DNA of 64,000 bases from an uncultured Gammaproteobacteria bacterium (GTDB lineage: Bacteria; Pseudomonadota; Gammaproteobacteria; Pseudomonadales; Pseudohongiellaceae): the NCBI GenBank assembly GCA_913060975.1, contig CAJXVC010000010.1, forward strand, positions 62,001-126,000, read 5' to 3'. Under the pieces are notes generated by a model. It was given only the letters and a program-made list of their open reading frames with translations, did no database searches and was not told the DNA's origin. The translations under genes and the position numbers were made by a program. Shown piece by piece: positions 27,177-36,377 of this stretch. Every line of letters begins with the position of its first letter. Position 1 is the first letter of the stretch.

Positions 27177-28013
27177 TTATTCAGGCTTGCGAAACTTCAG
27201 TGTCATGCGATCGGACTCCCCGATTGTGGCGTATTTTTCGCGGTCAGTATCACCCAGTCGATAACTCGGCGGCAGGGTCCACACGCCTTCAGGGTGTACG
27301 GTCGGATCAGCAGGGTTGGCGTTGATCTCTGAAGCAGCAACAAACTCAAAGCCAGCTTCAGCGGCCAGCTGCTTGACATAGGCTTCAGTGACATAGCCAC
27401 TGGTGCGCATTACATCCATGCCAGCATCTGGCAACGCGCGGTGCTCGACCACTCCCAAAATACCTCCTGGCTTCAACGCGGCATAAAAAGTGGCGAAGAA
27501 CTCGGCTTCCTGACCAGCCATGATCCAGTTGTGCACATTGCGAAAAGTCAGCGCCATGTCGGCACTTTCTGCCGGGGCAATTACAACCTCATGTGGCGGA
27601 TTCAGGTGTCGGGTAGTAATGCGGCCATACAGTTCTGGGTTACCACTGAGCTTGGCTTCGAAGTTACGCAGGTTAGGCGGCATGTAGCTTGTCGTGGCAT
27701 TGGGTGAAAAGTGGGCAGCGTAGAATTTGCCATGATCACGCACATAGGGCGCGATGATTTCAGTGTACCAACCGCCAGATGGCAAGATTTCGATGATTGT
27801 CATGTTCGGCTCGAGACCAAAGAACTCCAGTGTCTCCACCGGGTGGCGAGACGGGTTTCGGGCGATGTTGGCCGCCGATCGGTGCTCACCTTCGCTGAGT
27901 TCTGCTAGTGACAGGGCATGACTGTCACCGTGGTGGTCGGCCCAGCTCTGCGGCGTAAGAAACAGGCCAAGGGCCAGCAGGCAAGCGGATTGTTGTGTCA
28001 ATTGTCGTAGCAT
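27177..28013 (-). CDS. exported SAM-methyltransferase-like protein
   Basis: About 278 residues from ATG 28013 (AAGGA nine bases upstream). The start LTQQSACLLALGLFLTPQSWA is a signal peptide. The mature part has a class I methyltransferase fold: TIIEILPSGGWYTEIIAPYV (motif I region; the usual GxGxG is reduced to PSGGW), MALTFRNVHNW (motif IV) and LKPGGILGVVEHRA. Proteins of this type occur widely in proteobacteria, usually annotated only as methyltransferases; whether SAM is available in the periplasm is doubtful, so another ligand or role is possible. It points away from the Fur-box promoter at 28.16 kb and could share it. Confidence 0.8.
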   Translation of the reverse strand: MLRQLTQQSACLLALGLFLTPQSWADHHGDSHALSLAELSEGEHRSAANIARNPSRHPVETLEFFGLEPNMTIIEILPSGGWYTEIIAPYVRDHGKFYAAHFSPNATTSYMPPNLRNFEAKLSGNPELYGRITTRHLNPPHEVVIAPAESADMALTFRNVHNWIMAGQEAEFFATFYAALKPGGILGVVEHRALPDAGMDVMRTSGYVTEAYVKQLAAEAGFEFVAASEINANPADPTVHPEGVWTLPPSYRLGDTDREKYATIGESDRMTLKFRKPE

Positions 28014-28158
28014 CGAGCAGATTCCTTGCGATGAAAATAATTGCAAGGATTCTGGCATGTTCGGCCGCCGCCAGCCAGCTGATTGACTGTTGTCAGGCGT
28101 GCTTGGCGAGTCGCTCATCAGTTTCCCGGGCAACGGCTTTCTTTTCAGGATTTAAATA

Positions 28159-28201
28159 GTAATAATTCTCATTTGCATTAAGAGAATGTTTTCCCTACAC
28201 T
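28159..28201 (+). promoter_or_regulatory. Fur box overlapping the hemP promoter
   Basis: GTAATAATTCTCATTTGCA (28159-28177) resembles iron-regulator Fur sites. It overlaps TTGCAT (28173-28178), which is 17 bp before TACACT (28196-28201), a good sigma70 pair. Binding of Fe-Fur should block hemP and the genes beyond. The divergent methyltransferase-like gene starts about 145 bp away on the other side. Confidence 0.7.
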
Positions 28202-28316
28202 TGTCCGTAATGCTCAAGTCGGCGGTTGCGTTGGCAGGGCGGAACGTTACTTTCAATTTTAGTCATCTGACAGCGGCTCACGCGGGTAGTTTGTGAGCCT
28301 GAATGGGGATTCGACC

Positions 28317-28451
28317 ATGAACCAAGACAGCGTGGAGGCAGTCTCCAGCAAGGAGCTACTCGGCGAGCGCAAATTGTTAATCATCGAGCACAATGGTGAT
28401 CGTTACACCTTGCGCATCACGTCGAACAACAAACTGATTCTGACCAAATAA
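28317..28451 (+). CDS. hemP: hemin uptake protein HemP
   Basis: 44 residues. The pattern SKELLGERKLLIIEHNGDRY...LILTK is the HemP family throughout: the LLG-x-R core, an I-x-H-N-G-x-x-Y turn and the LILTK end. HemP proteins lie before heme/TonB receptor genes in many proteobacteria and in some species act as transcriptional activators of the heme operon. GGGGA precedes the ATG. The neighbours (Fur box upstream, TonB-dependent receptor downstream) agree. Confidence 0.93.
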   Translation: MNQDSVEAVSSKELLGERKLLIIEHNGDRYTLRITSNNKLILTK

Positions 28452-28596
28452 TTTTTTAACCACTTAATCCTTAGACACTTCATCTTAACAACACACTGCG
28501 GATTGTCTCGTACCTGACAATCCAATGAGTCCAGCAAGCCACCCGGTTTCTTCGAGGCAGCAAGCCAGACTCTCCAGTTCTATCAGGAGAGATCGA

Positions 28597-30837
28597 ATGA
28601 AACTGACCAAGACTCCAACTGTCCATCTCCCGTGGGCACCTGCCACGACTTTGCTCATCGCCCTGACGAGTACGCTTGCTTATGGGCAAGATCAACTGCC
28701 GACCGAGCCGGAGCGCATCGAACAAGTCACCATCACCGCGACCCGCTTACCCCGCACGATCGATGATATCGCTGGCACCGTGACCTTGATTCCAGCCGAG
28801 CGGCTCGAACGGGAAATGGCCAATGATCTGGATGATGTCGTGCGCTTCCAGCCAGGCGTCACCATGGATTCTGCGACCCGTGGTGGCAATCAGGGATTCA
28901 GCATCAGGGGTATCGGTGGTAACCGGGTATTGACCGTCATCGATGGCGTGCGCAGTAGCGATATCTATGCTGCTGGGCCGGCGTCTTATGGCAAAGACAG
29001 TTTTGAGATCGACAATCTCAAGGCGGTGGAAATTATCCGTGGCCCAGCCTCTGTGCTCTATGGCGCGGATGCCATGGGCGGTGCGGTTATTCTGACCAGT
29101 AAAACGGCTCGCGATCTGGTCGGCAGTGAGCGTGGTTCCTATGTTGGTTTCCGCACCTCTGCTGCATCGGCGGACGAGCAGTACAAGGCAGGTGTTACGG
29201 CGGCCTGGCAGTCAGATGACTTCGGGTTGCTGCTGCAGATGACCGGCCGTGAGTTTGCGGAAAGCGAAGTGCAAGGTAACGGCGCGCTGAATCCGCAAGA
29301 AGGTGATGCGCAGAATCTGCTGCTACAAGGGTTTTGGGAATTAAGTGACACGCAAAGCTTGCGCCTGAACGCGGAGACTTACCATGAGGAGATTCTGGTC
29401 GACATTCAATCCGAGCTCAGCAGCACTGTGTACAGTTCGCTCGGGCGCGATGAAACCCGGCGCAATAAATTGGGCGTGCAATACGATTGGCAGTTGCACA
29501 GTGCACTGGTCGACGAGTTGCAGTTGCTTGCCAATGTTCAGCAAACTGATGGCTTGCAATTCACCCGTCAGGAGCGCGTTAGTTACTCTTTCATCAATCC
29601 GGGCAACCCGGCCAGCTTCGGTGGTACGGATGCGATCCGCCGCACCGATTTCGAGTTTAATCAAACCACCGCGGCGCTTAATCTCAATTTGCGTAAAAGC
29701 CTGACCACCGGTGTGCTGCATCATGCGCTGGCCTACGGTTTTAATATCGATGAAACGGCAACCGAACGGCCACGTAATCGCTGTGAGGAAGCTGTTGCTA
29801 CCGGTCAGTCAACGTGTGCCATTGCCGCATTCCCGTTTGCGTCACCAGAGGTATTTCCCAACAAGACATTTCCGGATTCGACAACGACCCGTCACGGGTT
29901 TTATGTCCAGAATGAGATCACCGTTGCAGGCACGGGGCTGACATTGGTTCCCGGGTTACGTTACGACCGGTACGAACTCGAGCCAGACAGCGACACATTG
30001 CTGGACGGTGTCGGTGATATCGAAAATTTCGGCGGCTTTTCTGTTTCAGCAGTTGAGGACAGTCAGCTGTCGTTGAGTCTTGGTGCGATCTACGATTTTG
30101 ATTCAGTGTATTCGGTGTTCGCGCAGTATGCCGAAGGTTATCGACCACCCAATTTTGATGAAAGCAATCAGGCGTTTGTGAATCTGGGTTTCGGCTACGC
30201 CACGGTGCCTAACCCGGCATTGCAGGCCGAGTCCAGCCGCGGCTACGAACTCGGTCTGCGGGCCAGTTTCTCCCAGGCTTATTTGAGCCTGGCCGTCTAT
30301 CACAATACTTATGAAGATTTTATTGAGAGCAATTTTGTCGGCATGGAAGGCAGCGTTAGCCTGTTTCAGGACCAGAACCTCGGGACAGTCGAGATTCGCG
30401 GTCTGGAAGCCATGGCCAATTGGTATCTCGCTCCCCAGTGGCAACTCCGGGGCTCGCTGGCTTATTCCCGTGGTGAGGATAAGACCAGCAATGTGCCCAT
30501 TGATTCCATTGAACCGCTAACCGGAGTCTTGGGGTTAGCCTTTGATGAAGAATCAGGCCGCTGGGGCGGCGAGTTTTTAATGACTGCGGTGGCTGACAAG
30601 GACCGCGTTTCCTCGACCAGTCAGGTCACTGCAAGCAACTACACGGTTGTTGATCTGGTGGGTTACCTCAGGTTTGGGCAACGCGCCACAGTACGTGCCG
30701 GAGTGTTTAACGTGTTCGATGAGCAGTACGCACGTTGGGGCAATATTCAGGGGTTGGAAGCGTCGGCGACGCAGACGATTGCCAATGCCCAGCAGCCCGG
30801 GATTAATTTTCGGGCGGGCGTGAATGTTGAATTCTGA
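28597..30837 (+). CDS. TonB-dependent receptor, hemoglobin/heme-type
   Basis: Outer-membrane gated barrel, 746 residues from ATG 28597 (AGGAGA upstream). Signal peptide ends about TLAYG; a TonB-box-like ERIEQVTITATR follows, then the plug domain with IRGIGGNRVLTVIDGVR and EIIRGPASVLYGADAMGGAV. The barrel ends in aromatic GVNVEF, usual for outer-membrane insertion. The plug start and length fit the hemoglobin/transferrin/lactoferrin receptor subfamily, as does hemP next door. The central barrel has NPA and YRPPNF blocks. The loop HxxFRAP motif of known heme receptors reads differently (GYRPPNFDESN), so the ligand is inferred from context. Regulated by Fur via the upstream promoter. Confidence 0.92.
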   Translation: MKLTKTPTVHLPWAPATTLLIALTSTLAYGQDQLPTEPERIEQVTITATRLPRTIDDIAGTVTLIPAERLEREMANDLDDVVRFQPGVTMDSATRGGNQGFSIRGIGGNRVLTVIDGVRSSDIYAAGPASYGKDSFEIDNLKAVEIIRGPASVLYGADAMGGAVILTSKTARDLVGSERGSYVGFRTSAASADEQYKAGVTAAWQSDDFGLLLQMTGREFAESEVQGNGALNPQEGDAQNLLLQGFWELSDTQSLRLNAETYHEEILVDIQSELSSTVYSSLGRDETRRNKLGVQYDWQLHSALVDELQLLANVQQTDGLQFTRQERVSYSFINPGNPASFGGTDAIRRTDFEFNQTTAALNLNLRKSLTTGVLHHALAYGFNIDETATERPRNRCEEAVATGQSTCAIAAFPFASPEVFPNKTFPDSTTTRHGFYVQNEITVAGTGLTLVPGLRYDRYELEPDSDTLLDGVGDIENFGGFSVSAVEDSQLSLSLGAIYDFDSVYSVFAQYAEGYRPPNFDESNQAFVNLGFGYATVPNPALQAESSRGYELGLRASFSQAYLSLAVYHNTYEDFIESNFVGMEGSVSLFQDQNLGTVEIRGLEAMANWYLAPQWQLRGSLAYSRGEDKTSNVPIDSIEPLTGVLGLAFDEESGRWGGEFLMTAVADKDRVSSTSQVTASNYTVVDLVGYLRFGQRATVRAGVFNVFDEQYARWGNIQGLEASATQTIANAQQPGINFRAGVNVEF

Positions 30838-30896
30838 TGGTTTGCAATAGAAGACATGAAACAGATGGTAGTAAACAAAAGGAGCATTTGACGACT

Positions 30897-31868
30897 ATGA
30901 ACATTATTTTCGCTAACTTGCCACGGCGCACTTGTTGGTCGGGTCTGATCGTTGTTTGCAGCCTGCTACTGGGTGCTTGTAGCAGTGGCCAATCAACTGC
31001 TAACAGTTCAGTTACGCCAGTGGATTACGGCGTATTGGTTATGGCGCACGGTGGTGGAACCCAGTGGAACGCGTCTGTCGAGCAGGCCATTTCAGAACTG
31101 CGCAGCGAGTATCCGGTCAGCATAGCCTTCGGCATGGCCGATGCCGGGTCGATGGAACGTGCGGTTCGACAATTGGAGAGCGAAGGTGTGGCCCATGTCG
31201 GTGTAGTGCGGATGTTTATCTCCGGAGAGAGCTGGTACGAGCGCACTGAGCAGATTCTTGGTATCGAAGACGGGGCGCCGAGCAAGCGTCAGGCCCAGCA
31301 GGAGGCGGTCGGTCAGACGGCCATGCGTATGCCCATGGGATTCTGGCAGATCGACAGCGATCTGGCCTTTCACATGAGTCCCGAAGGACTGGCTGATGCT
31401 GAAGAAATGGACCGGGTGTTGCTGGACCGGATCAGTGCGCTGAGCAGACAACCTGACGACGAGGTGGTGGTCGTATTAGCTCATGGCCCGGGTGACGATG
31501 CCGAGAACCAGCGCTGGATCGACAAGATTAGCCAGCGCACTCAGTTGGCCCGCGACGAACTGGGATTGCATGCGGTCCGCACGTTTACGCTGCGTGAGGA
31601 TTGGCAGGACAAGCGGGAATTGGCCGAGCAACAAATTCGTGACTATATCGCTAAGGCAAACGCCGCGGGCCGACAGGCGCTGGTGATTCCCTATCGTGTG
31701 CAGGGCTTTGGTCCATATCATGAAGTGTTGGCGGGGCTGGATTATCGCGCCGATGAAACAGGACTGGTGCCGCACGACAACGTCATCCAGTGGATTCAGA
31801 ATCAGGCTGATAGCTTGCGCGCGGAAGCCACTGACCACGCTATTTCCCTGCTCGCGGCATCCCCTTAA
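30897..31868 (+). CDS. CbiX/SirB-fold chelatase-like lipoprotein
   Basis: 323 residues. The N-terminus ends LLLGAC, a textbook lipobox with Cys28, so the protein should be anchored at a membrane facing the periplasm. Two chelatase half-domains follow: VLVMAHGGG (His51) and VVVLAHGPG (His196), matching the HG-x-x metal-binding turns of CbiX-type class II chelatases, which in the cytosol insert Co or Fe into sirohydrochlorin. The gene begins 60 bp after the receptor stop. AAGGAG lies 12 bases before the ATG, a rather long spacing; TTG 30888 is possible. In a heme module, a chelatase-fold lipoprotein may bind or release the metal of a tetrapyrrole, but that is inference. Confidence 0.82.
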   Translation: MNIIFANLPRRTCWSGLIVVCSLLLGACSSGQSTANSSVTPVDYGVLVMAHGGGTQWNASVEQAISELRSEYPVSIAFGMADAGSMERAVRQLESEGVAHVGVVRMFISGESWYERTEQILGIEDGAPSKRQAQQEAVGQTAMRMPMGFWQIDSDLAFHMSPEGLADAEEMDRVLLDRISALSRQPDDEVVVVLAHGPGDDAENQRWIDKISQRTQLARDELGLHAVRTFTLREDWQDKRELAEQQIRDYIAKANAAGRQALVIPYRVQGFGPYHEVLAGLDYRADETGLVPHDNVIQWIQNQADSLRAEATDHAISLLAASP

Positions 31869-31916
31869 TAATGATCAGAATTGCCTAGTATCAAGTCGTA
31901 TCCAGTTCTCCGTTAG

Positions 31917-31956
31917 AGGTAAGCCAGCAGTACTCGCCTGGCTTGCCTCTTTTTTA
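31917..31956 (+). terminator. intrinsic terminator of the heme module
   Basis: AGGTAAGCCAG pairs with CTGGCTTGCCT (one G-T wobble) around a 10-nt loop, followed by CTTTTTT. It lies about 50 bp after the chelatase-like stop and is the strongest terminator in the window. Confidence 0.85.
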
Positions 31957-32004
31957 TTTCCGGTTTTTATTTCCGGTTTCTACTTCCTGGTTTTTAATGT
32001 CTGG
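31951..32004. repeat. four tandem 13-14-bp units after the terminator
   Basis: TTTTTATTTCCGG occurs twice in tandem (31951-31963 and 31964-31976), then two 14-bp variants ending CCTGG and TCTGG. The first T-run doubles as the terminator tail. The rest of 32005-32183 shows nothing I can assign apart from the ribosome site of the next gene. Confidence 0.7.
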
Positions 32005-32183
32005 TTTTTTGGTGTTTGACATTGCAATTCTCGTCGCTCATTTCGCTATTGGTAATTCTTCATGATCTTCCCGGGTCATAACGGTTTCTAATATTCAGCA
32101 GGGGCGACAATCTGGTTCTGCCCGGGTGTCGCCAGCTTCTCTGATGAGTTAGTCTATCGGCGCTACTAATTACGGGTCAGGAT

Positions 32184-32588
32184 ATGAGTGATTCACCTTT
32201 CAGCATCGAACTTAAAGTTCGTGACTACGAATGCGATATGCAAGGCATTGTTAACAACGCCATTTATCAGCACTATCTGGAGCATGCACGCCATGAATTT
32301 CTGGCAAGCCGTGGCTTGAGTTTTGCCGAGTTGACCAAGCAGGGCGTGATTATTGTTGTGGCGAGAGCAGAAATTGATTATCGCGCGCCACTACACGCCG
32401 GTGAAGAGTGTCGTATTTCGGTTGCCGCCAGCCGACCCTCACCAGTGCGGCTGGTGTTTTCCCAGAAAATATTGCGTGCTGCTGATGGCAAACTGATGGT
32501 CAGCGCCGAGATCATTACCACCGCGGTAAATGAGCGGCGCAAACCGTATTTCCCGAAAGCGCTGCAGCAACTGCTGGACGAGGAGTAG
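32184..32588 (+). CDS. acyl-CoA thioesterase (4HBT/YbgC-like hotdog fold)
   Basis: 134 residues, one hotdog domain. The active-site motif RDYECDMQGIVNNAIYQHYL is typical of YbgC/4-hydroxybenzoyl-CoA thioesterase proteins, with Asp in the ECDMQG turn as the general base region, followed by LEHARHEF. It hydrolyses acyl-CoA or acyl-ACP thioesters; the chain length is not predictable. CAGGAT precedes the ATG. It stands alone between a terminator and the possible small-RNA locus. Confidence 0.9.
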   Translation: MSDSPFSIELKVRDYECDMQGIVNNAIYQHYLEHARHEFLASRGLSFAELTKQGVIIVVARAEIDYRAPLHAGEECRISVAASRPSPVRLVFSQKILRAADGKLMVSAEIITTAVNERRKPYFPKALQQLLDEE

Positions 32589-32637
32589 CCAGCAGGGCCG
32601 GACATGACCCGAAACTTCAACTGTATTTTGACTAGCG

Positions 32638-32725
32638 AAAAAAAGCCCCTGCGGGGACAGGGGCGGGAAGGGCAAACAAGTCACTCGTCTTTGCAGCATG
32701 TTGATGCATTCAGGTGACTTGTACT
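32638..32725 (-). ncRNA. candidate small RNA with orphan terminator
   Basis: Read on the minus strand, a perfect GCCCCTG/CAGGGGC hairpin (32645-32664) is followed by seven T (32638-32644): a strong terminator. No minus-strand gene leads into it; both flanking genes are on the plus strand. Just before it (minus direction) lies another stem, ACAAGTCAC/GTGACTTGT, 9 bp perfect (32676-32684 with 32714-32722), with an inner GCAT/ATGC stem. Together these look like a short structured RNA. I find no convincing -35/-10 for it. The rest of 32589-32904 is otherwise empty. Confidence 0.4.
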
Positions 32726-32904
32726 AATTAGATCGCTTTCATCAGAATTTAGTTACAGCGCCCGTGGGCTGTTGATCTTGAAAATACTGTCATTCAACGA
32801 CAACTCATTCTAAAACCCGTTACTGAATAGCGATACCTTGGCAACTTCAAAAGAACCAAACACTGATATTCGCCACAAGTCTGGCGAGCAAAAAAGGAAC
32901 TATT

Positions 32905-35271
32905 TTGTCTGATATGACACTGGAACAAACTCTGCGCAAGGCTGAAGCGGACAAGCAGGGCAGTTACGACAAACGCACTGAGCACCTGCAGGCTGATGGC
33001 TCGGGGCAGTTTATCAATCGCCTGATACTGGAAGATTCACCCTACCTGTTGCAGCACGCGCACAATCCGGTGAACTGGTATCCCTGGGGCGAGGAAGCGT
33101 TTGCCACGGCGAGGCAGGAGAACAAGCCGGTATTTCTCTCAATTGGTTACTCCACTTGCCACTGGTGCCATGTCATGGAAGTGGAGAGTTTTGACAACGT
33201 GGAAGTGGCCAAACTGCTGAATCGCGATTTCATCGCCATCAAGCTGGATCGCGAGCAATACCCGGATATCGATGAGATCTATATGACGGGCGTACAGTTG
33301 ATGTCGGGGCATGGCGGCTGGCCGATGTCGAATTTCATGCTGCCCGATGGCCGACCTTTTTTCGGGGGAACCTATTTCCCCGCTGCAACATTCATTGAAT
33401 TGCTAAACAAAATCACCGATGCCTGGGCTAACAAGAAAGAGGAATTAACCAACAGTGCTGCCAGTGTCGACAGCGCCATCAGAAAAATTCTCGATGACTC
33501 CCGTGAGCCAGAGCCGCTCGAGGCGCAAGTGCTACAAAATTGTATCGAAACCTTGCTGAAACGTGAGGACAAGCAGTTTGGCGGTCTGGCCGGCGCACCG
33601 AAATTTCCCCAAGAACCCTTGTTACTGTTCATGCTAGACCAGGCAATTCGCGGTCGTTCCAGTAGCGCTCTGGATTTCGTTGACCGCGCTTTGCACGGCA
33701 TGGCCGAGGGCGGTATTTACGATCAGGTCGGTGGTGGCTTTCATCGTTATAGCGTTGACCAGTATTGGCTCGTACCTCACTTCGAAAAAATGCTCTATAA
33801 CCAGTCGCAACTGGGTTTGGTTTATTTGCAAGCCTGGGCTGTCACCGGCAAGCCATTTTATCGGCGCATCGTTGAGCAGACACTGGATTATGTGTTGCGC
33901 GATATGCAGGACTCTTCTGGTGGGTTTTATTCTGCCACCGATGCTGACAGCGAGGGTGAAGAAGGCACGTTCTTTTTATGGACGCGCGAACAACTCGAAG
34001 AAGTGCTTGAGCCACAAGAAGTTGTGCTGGCTGTCGAACTGTTCGGTATTACCGATGATGGTAATTTCGAGGGCAGTAATATCCCGAATCTGCAAGCGCC
34101 ACTGGCTGAATCTATTGCCAGTAGCCAGGCAGATTTACTGCAGCAGTTGGATCGCATTCTGGGCAAGCTTTATGAAGCGCGTGAGCTGCGCATTCATCCG
34201 CTGCGTGACGACAAGCTCATTGCTGGCTGGAACGCGGCTATGATTCACACGTTGGCGCAGGCAGCCTGGCAGTTGTCCAGAGATGACTGGTTGGCTGCTG
34301 CAATCCGGGCCGCGGATACACTGCTCGAGCAGCTGGTTGCTGAAAGCGGTGAGCTGCAACGTATCTCTTTGGATGGCACAACGTCCATACCCGCGCAGCT
34401 GGAAGACTACGGCGCGTTCTGTGAGGCACTCATTACGCTGTTCGATGTCACCCGCAATGCAGACTATCTGCAACACGCCATGCGCATCATGGACTATTGT
34501 TTGGGGCATTTTTGGGATGCGGGCAAAGCCGGGTTTTATCTCAGCGCTGAACAACAGGCAGGTCCGTTATTGGCCCGTTCCCGCAATGCCGCCGACGGGG
34601 CCACCTTGTCGCCAGTGGCGGCAACCCTTATCAGTCTGCAACGGCTGCAGGAACGCAGTGCGTTGTTGGACAGTGAACATAACGCGGCCTTCTACCAGGG
34701 CTATATCACGGCGGCCTTGAATCGACTCGCAGGTTCGATCAATGAGCACGCGTTAAGCCATACCAGTTTGCTGCGTTTGCATGGCCAAATTGAGCACGGC
34801 GCTATTGAGTTTATCCGTTATGCCAGCAATGGTCTGGCGCGCATTACCAGTGAGCAGCATCCGGAGCGCAGCAATGCGTTAACACTGCATATCACTTTAC
34901 AACCCGGCTGGCATTTAACCGCGCCGCCAGTACCCTCAGTCGCGAGAGCGCCGAGAGAGGCGCAGGATAAAGCAGATGCACAGCAGAGCGGTGCTGGTGA
35001 CTTGCAGGCATTGGCGATATCGAATGCGGACAAAAACGCCCCAGAAGTCTCAGTAAACTATCCGGCTGCCACGGGTGAGCTGCAGCAACTGGGCCGGCCT
35101 GTGGCGATCTATGAGCGGGAAGTTGCGGTGCAAGTTGTCTGGCCGGATTTATCCGACACTGTGACTGGATGGGATAACGAACGACCGCAACAGCGCTTGC
35201 GCCTGACATTACAACTTTGTAATGCAAAAGAGTGTTTGCTCCCGGAAGAATTAACCCTTTATTTCTGCTAA
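32905..35271 (+). CDS. DUF255/YyaL-type thioredoxin-fold protein with a DsbD-alpha-like C-terminal domain
   Basis: 788 residues. The N-terminal thioredoxin-like DUF255 domain shows [18 protein letters not shown] and CxxC as [14 protein letters not shown] (Cys85, Cys88), then GGWPMSNF. Residues about 190-620 are the (alpha/alpha)6-barrel part common in YyaL/SPATA20 proteins. The last about 130 residues add a beta-rich region ending [20 protein letters not shown], resembling the DsbD N-terminal (alpha) domain, where a Cys pair passes electrons. No signal peptide is seen, so it should be cytosolic, odd for a DsbD-alpha-like module. TTG 32905 has AAGGA at proper spacing; ATG 32914 is an alternative. 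Confidence 0.85.
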   Translation: MSDMTLEQTLRKAEADKQGSYDKRTEHLQADGSGQFINRLILEDSPYLLQHAHNPVNWYPWGEEAFATARQENKPVFLSIGYSTCHWCHVMEVESFDNVEVAKLLNRDFIAIKLDREQYPDIDEIYMTGVQLMSGHGGWPMSNFMLPDGRPFFGGTYFPAATFIELLNKITDAWANKKEELTNSAASVDSAIRKILDDSREPEPLEAQVLQNCIETLLKREDKQFGGLAGAPKFPQEPLLLFMLDQAIRGRSSSALDFVDRALHGMAEGGIYDQVGGGFHRYSVDQYWLVPHFEKMLYNQSQLGLVYLQAWAVTGKPFYRRIVEQTLDYVLRDMQDSSGGFYSATDADSEGEEGTFFLWTREQLEEVLEPQEVVLAVELFGITDDGNFEGSNIPNLQAPLAESIASSQADLLQQLDRILGKLYEARELRIHPLRDDKLIAGWNAAMIHTLAQAAWQLSRDDWLAAAIRAADTLLEQLVAESGELQRISLDGTTSIPAQLEDYGAFCEALITLFDVTRNADYLQHAMRIMDYCLGHFWDAGKAGFYLSAEQQAGPLLARSRNAADGATLSPVAATLISLQRLQERSALLDSEHNAAFYQGYITAALNRLAGSINEHALSHTSLLRLHGQIEHGAIEFIRYASNGLARITSEQHPERSNALTLHITLQPGWHLTAPPVPSVARAPREAQDKADAQQSGAGDLQALAISNADKNAPEVSVNYPAATGELQQLGRPVAIYEREVAVQVVWPDLSDTVTGWDNERPQQRLRLTLQLCNAKECLLPEELTLYFC

Positions 35272-35400
35272 AAATTTACAACTGTTTAAAGGCTGATAGA
35301 CAGGCCAAAGCCTAGTCAGTATGCTGCAGCGAATTCCCAATGTGGCGAGTAGAAAATTGCGACTTGGGCCTGCAAATTGCGAAATATTTACAAGGCAGCA

Positions 35401-35427
35401 GGCAAAACAGGCGGGTTTTGTTTTGCC
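35401..35427. promoter_or_regulatory. 9-bp perfect inverted repeat before the PhyH gene
   Basis: GGCAAAACA and TGTTTTGCC are separated by 9 bp, ending 13 bp before the ATG. Slightly upstream AAATTGCGA occurs twice in direct orientation (35354-35362 and 35374-35382), 20 bp apart. These may be an operator or a 5'-leader hairpin that hides the ribosome site; which is unknown. Confidence 0.4.
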
Positions 35428-35440
35428 CTGAACCAGTGTC

Positions 35441-36322
35441 ATGTTGAGAGCTGTTACCGCACCACTAACCGATCAGGCCATCGCCTTGTTTCATGAGCAG
35501 GGTTATCTGGTTGTTGATTTTGCTTTTGATGAGCAGTTACTCGAACAAATCATTGCCAAAGTACAGCCTTTCTATCCGCTGCAATGGCAACAAAAGCCCA
35601 CGTCTCCAACTCGTGTCATGGATGCCTGGAAACTGGTGGATGAAGCGCGCCAACTAGCGGTTCAAGATCAAGTGCTGAGCGCCTTGCAACAATTGTTTGG
35701 ACGTCAGGCCCTGCCTTTTCAAACGCTGAATTTTCCCTTTGGCACCTGTCAGGCACCACACTCGGATACCATTCATTTCAACAGTATTCCTGGCAACATG
35801 ATGGCTGGTGTCTGGGTGGCGCTGGAAGACATCGACGAGAACAACGGCCCCTTGCTGTACTACCCGGGTTCCCACAAGCGCGCCGAGCTCACCATGCAGG
35901 ACTTTGCGTTGCGTCCCACCGCGGATGACTACCCCAAATACGAACAGTGCATGCACAAGTTGGTGAAGGAAGAGAAGCTGCGCAAGGAATATGGGCTTAT
36001 CAAGAAAGGCCACGCTATTATCTGGCATGCCAATTTGATACACGGTGGTGAGGGCCATTGGGATGCGACTCGCAGTCGCCACTCGCAAGTGACGCATTAT
36101 TATTTTGCAGATTGTCAGTATTTCACGCCCATGCTCAGCTCGGCTGAACACAAACATTTTCGCAATCCCAAATGGATTCCGGCCTCGTTTGATCAGGAGA
36201 TTGCCGAGCAGGCTGCGGAAGAGTACGGACGTCGCCGCGATAAAGAGCGTGCACAGATGGCGGCACAAGCGTCACCAACATTGTTCAATCGCGTGACCTC
36301 GCGCTTGTTCAAACGCAGTTAA
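35441..36322 (+). CDS. phytanoyl-CoA dioxygenase (PhyH) family protein
   Basis: 293 residues, 2-oxoglutarate/Fe(II) oxygenase fold. Iron ligands are His107 and Asp109 in APHSDTIHF and distal His201 in WHANLIHGG; Arg near RHSQVTHYYF could bind 2-oxoglutarate. N-terminal LFHEQGYLVVDFAF is usual in PhyH proteins. Members hydroxylate lipids or small metabolites; the substrate is not predictable. The ribosome site is weak and lies within or beside the inverted repeat at 35401-35427. Confidence 0.87.
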   Translation: MLRAVTAPLTDQAIALFHEQGYLVVDFAFDEQLLEQIIAKVQPFYPLQWQQKPTSPTRVMDAWKLVDEARQLAVQDQVLSALQQLFGRQALPFQTLNFPFGTCQAPHSDTIHFNSIPGNMMAGVWVALEDIDENNGPLLYYPGSHKRAELTMQDFALRPTADDYPKYEQCMHKLVKEEKLRKEYGLIKKGHAIIWHANLIHGGEGHWDATRSRHSQVTHYYFADCQYFTPMLSSAEHKHFRNPKWIPASFDQEIAEQAAEEYGRRRDKERAQMAAQASPTLFNRVTSRLFKRS

Positions 36323-36377
36323 GGTCGGCCAGTCAAGCGCCAGTAAATTTGGCGAGGCAGCGATGCAGCGCTACTCA

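Noticed and set aside
29341..29724. Minus-strand open frames inside the TonB receptor gene
   Set aside because: Shadows of a high-confidence gene; no independent ribosome site or domain.
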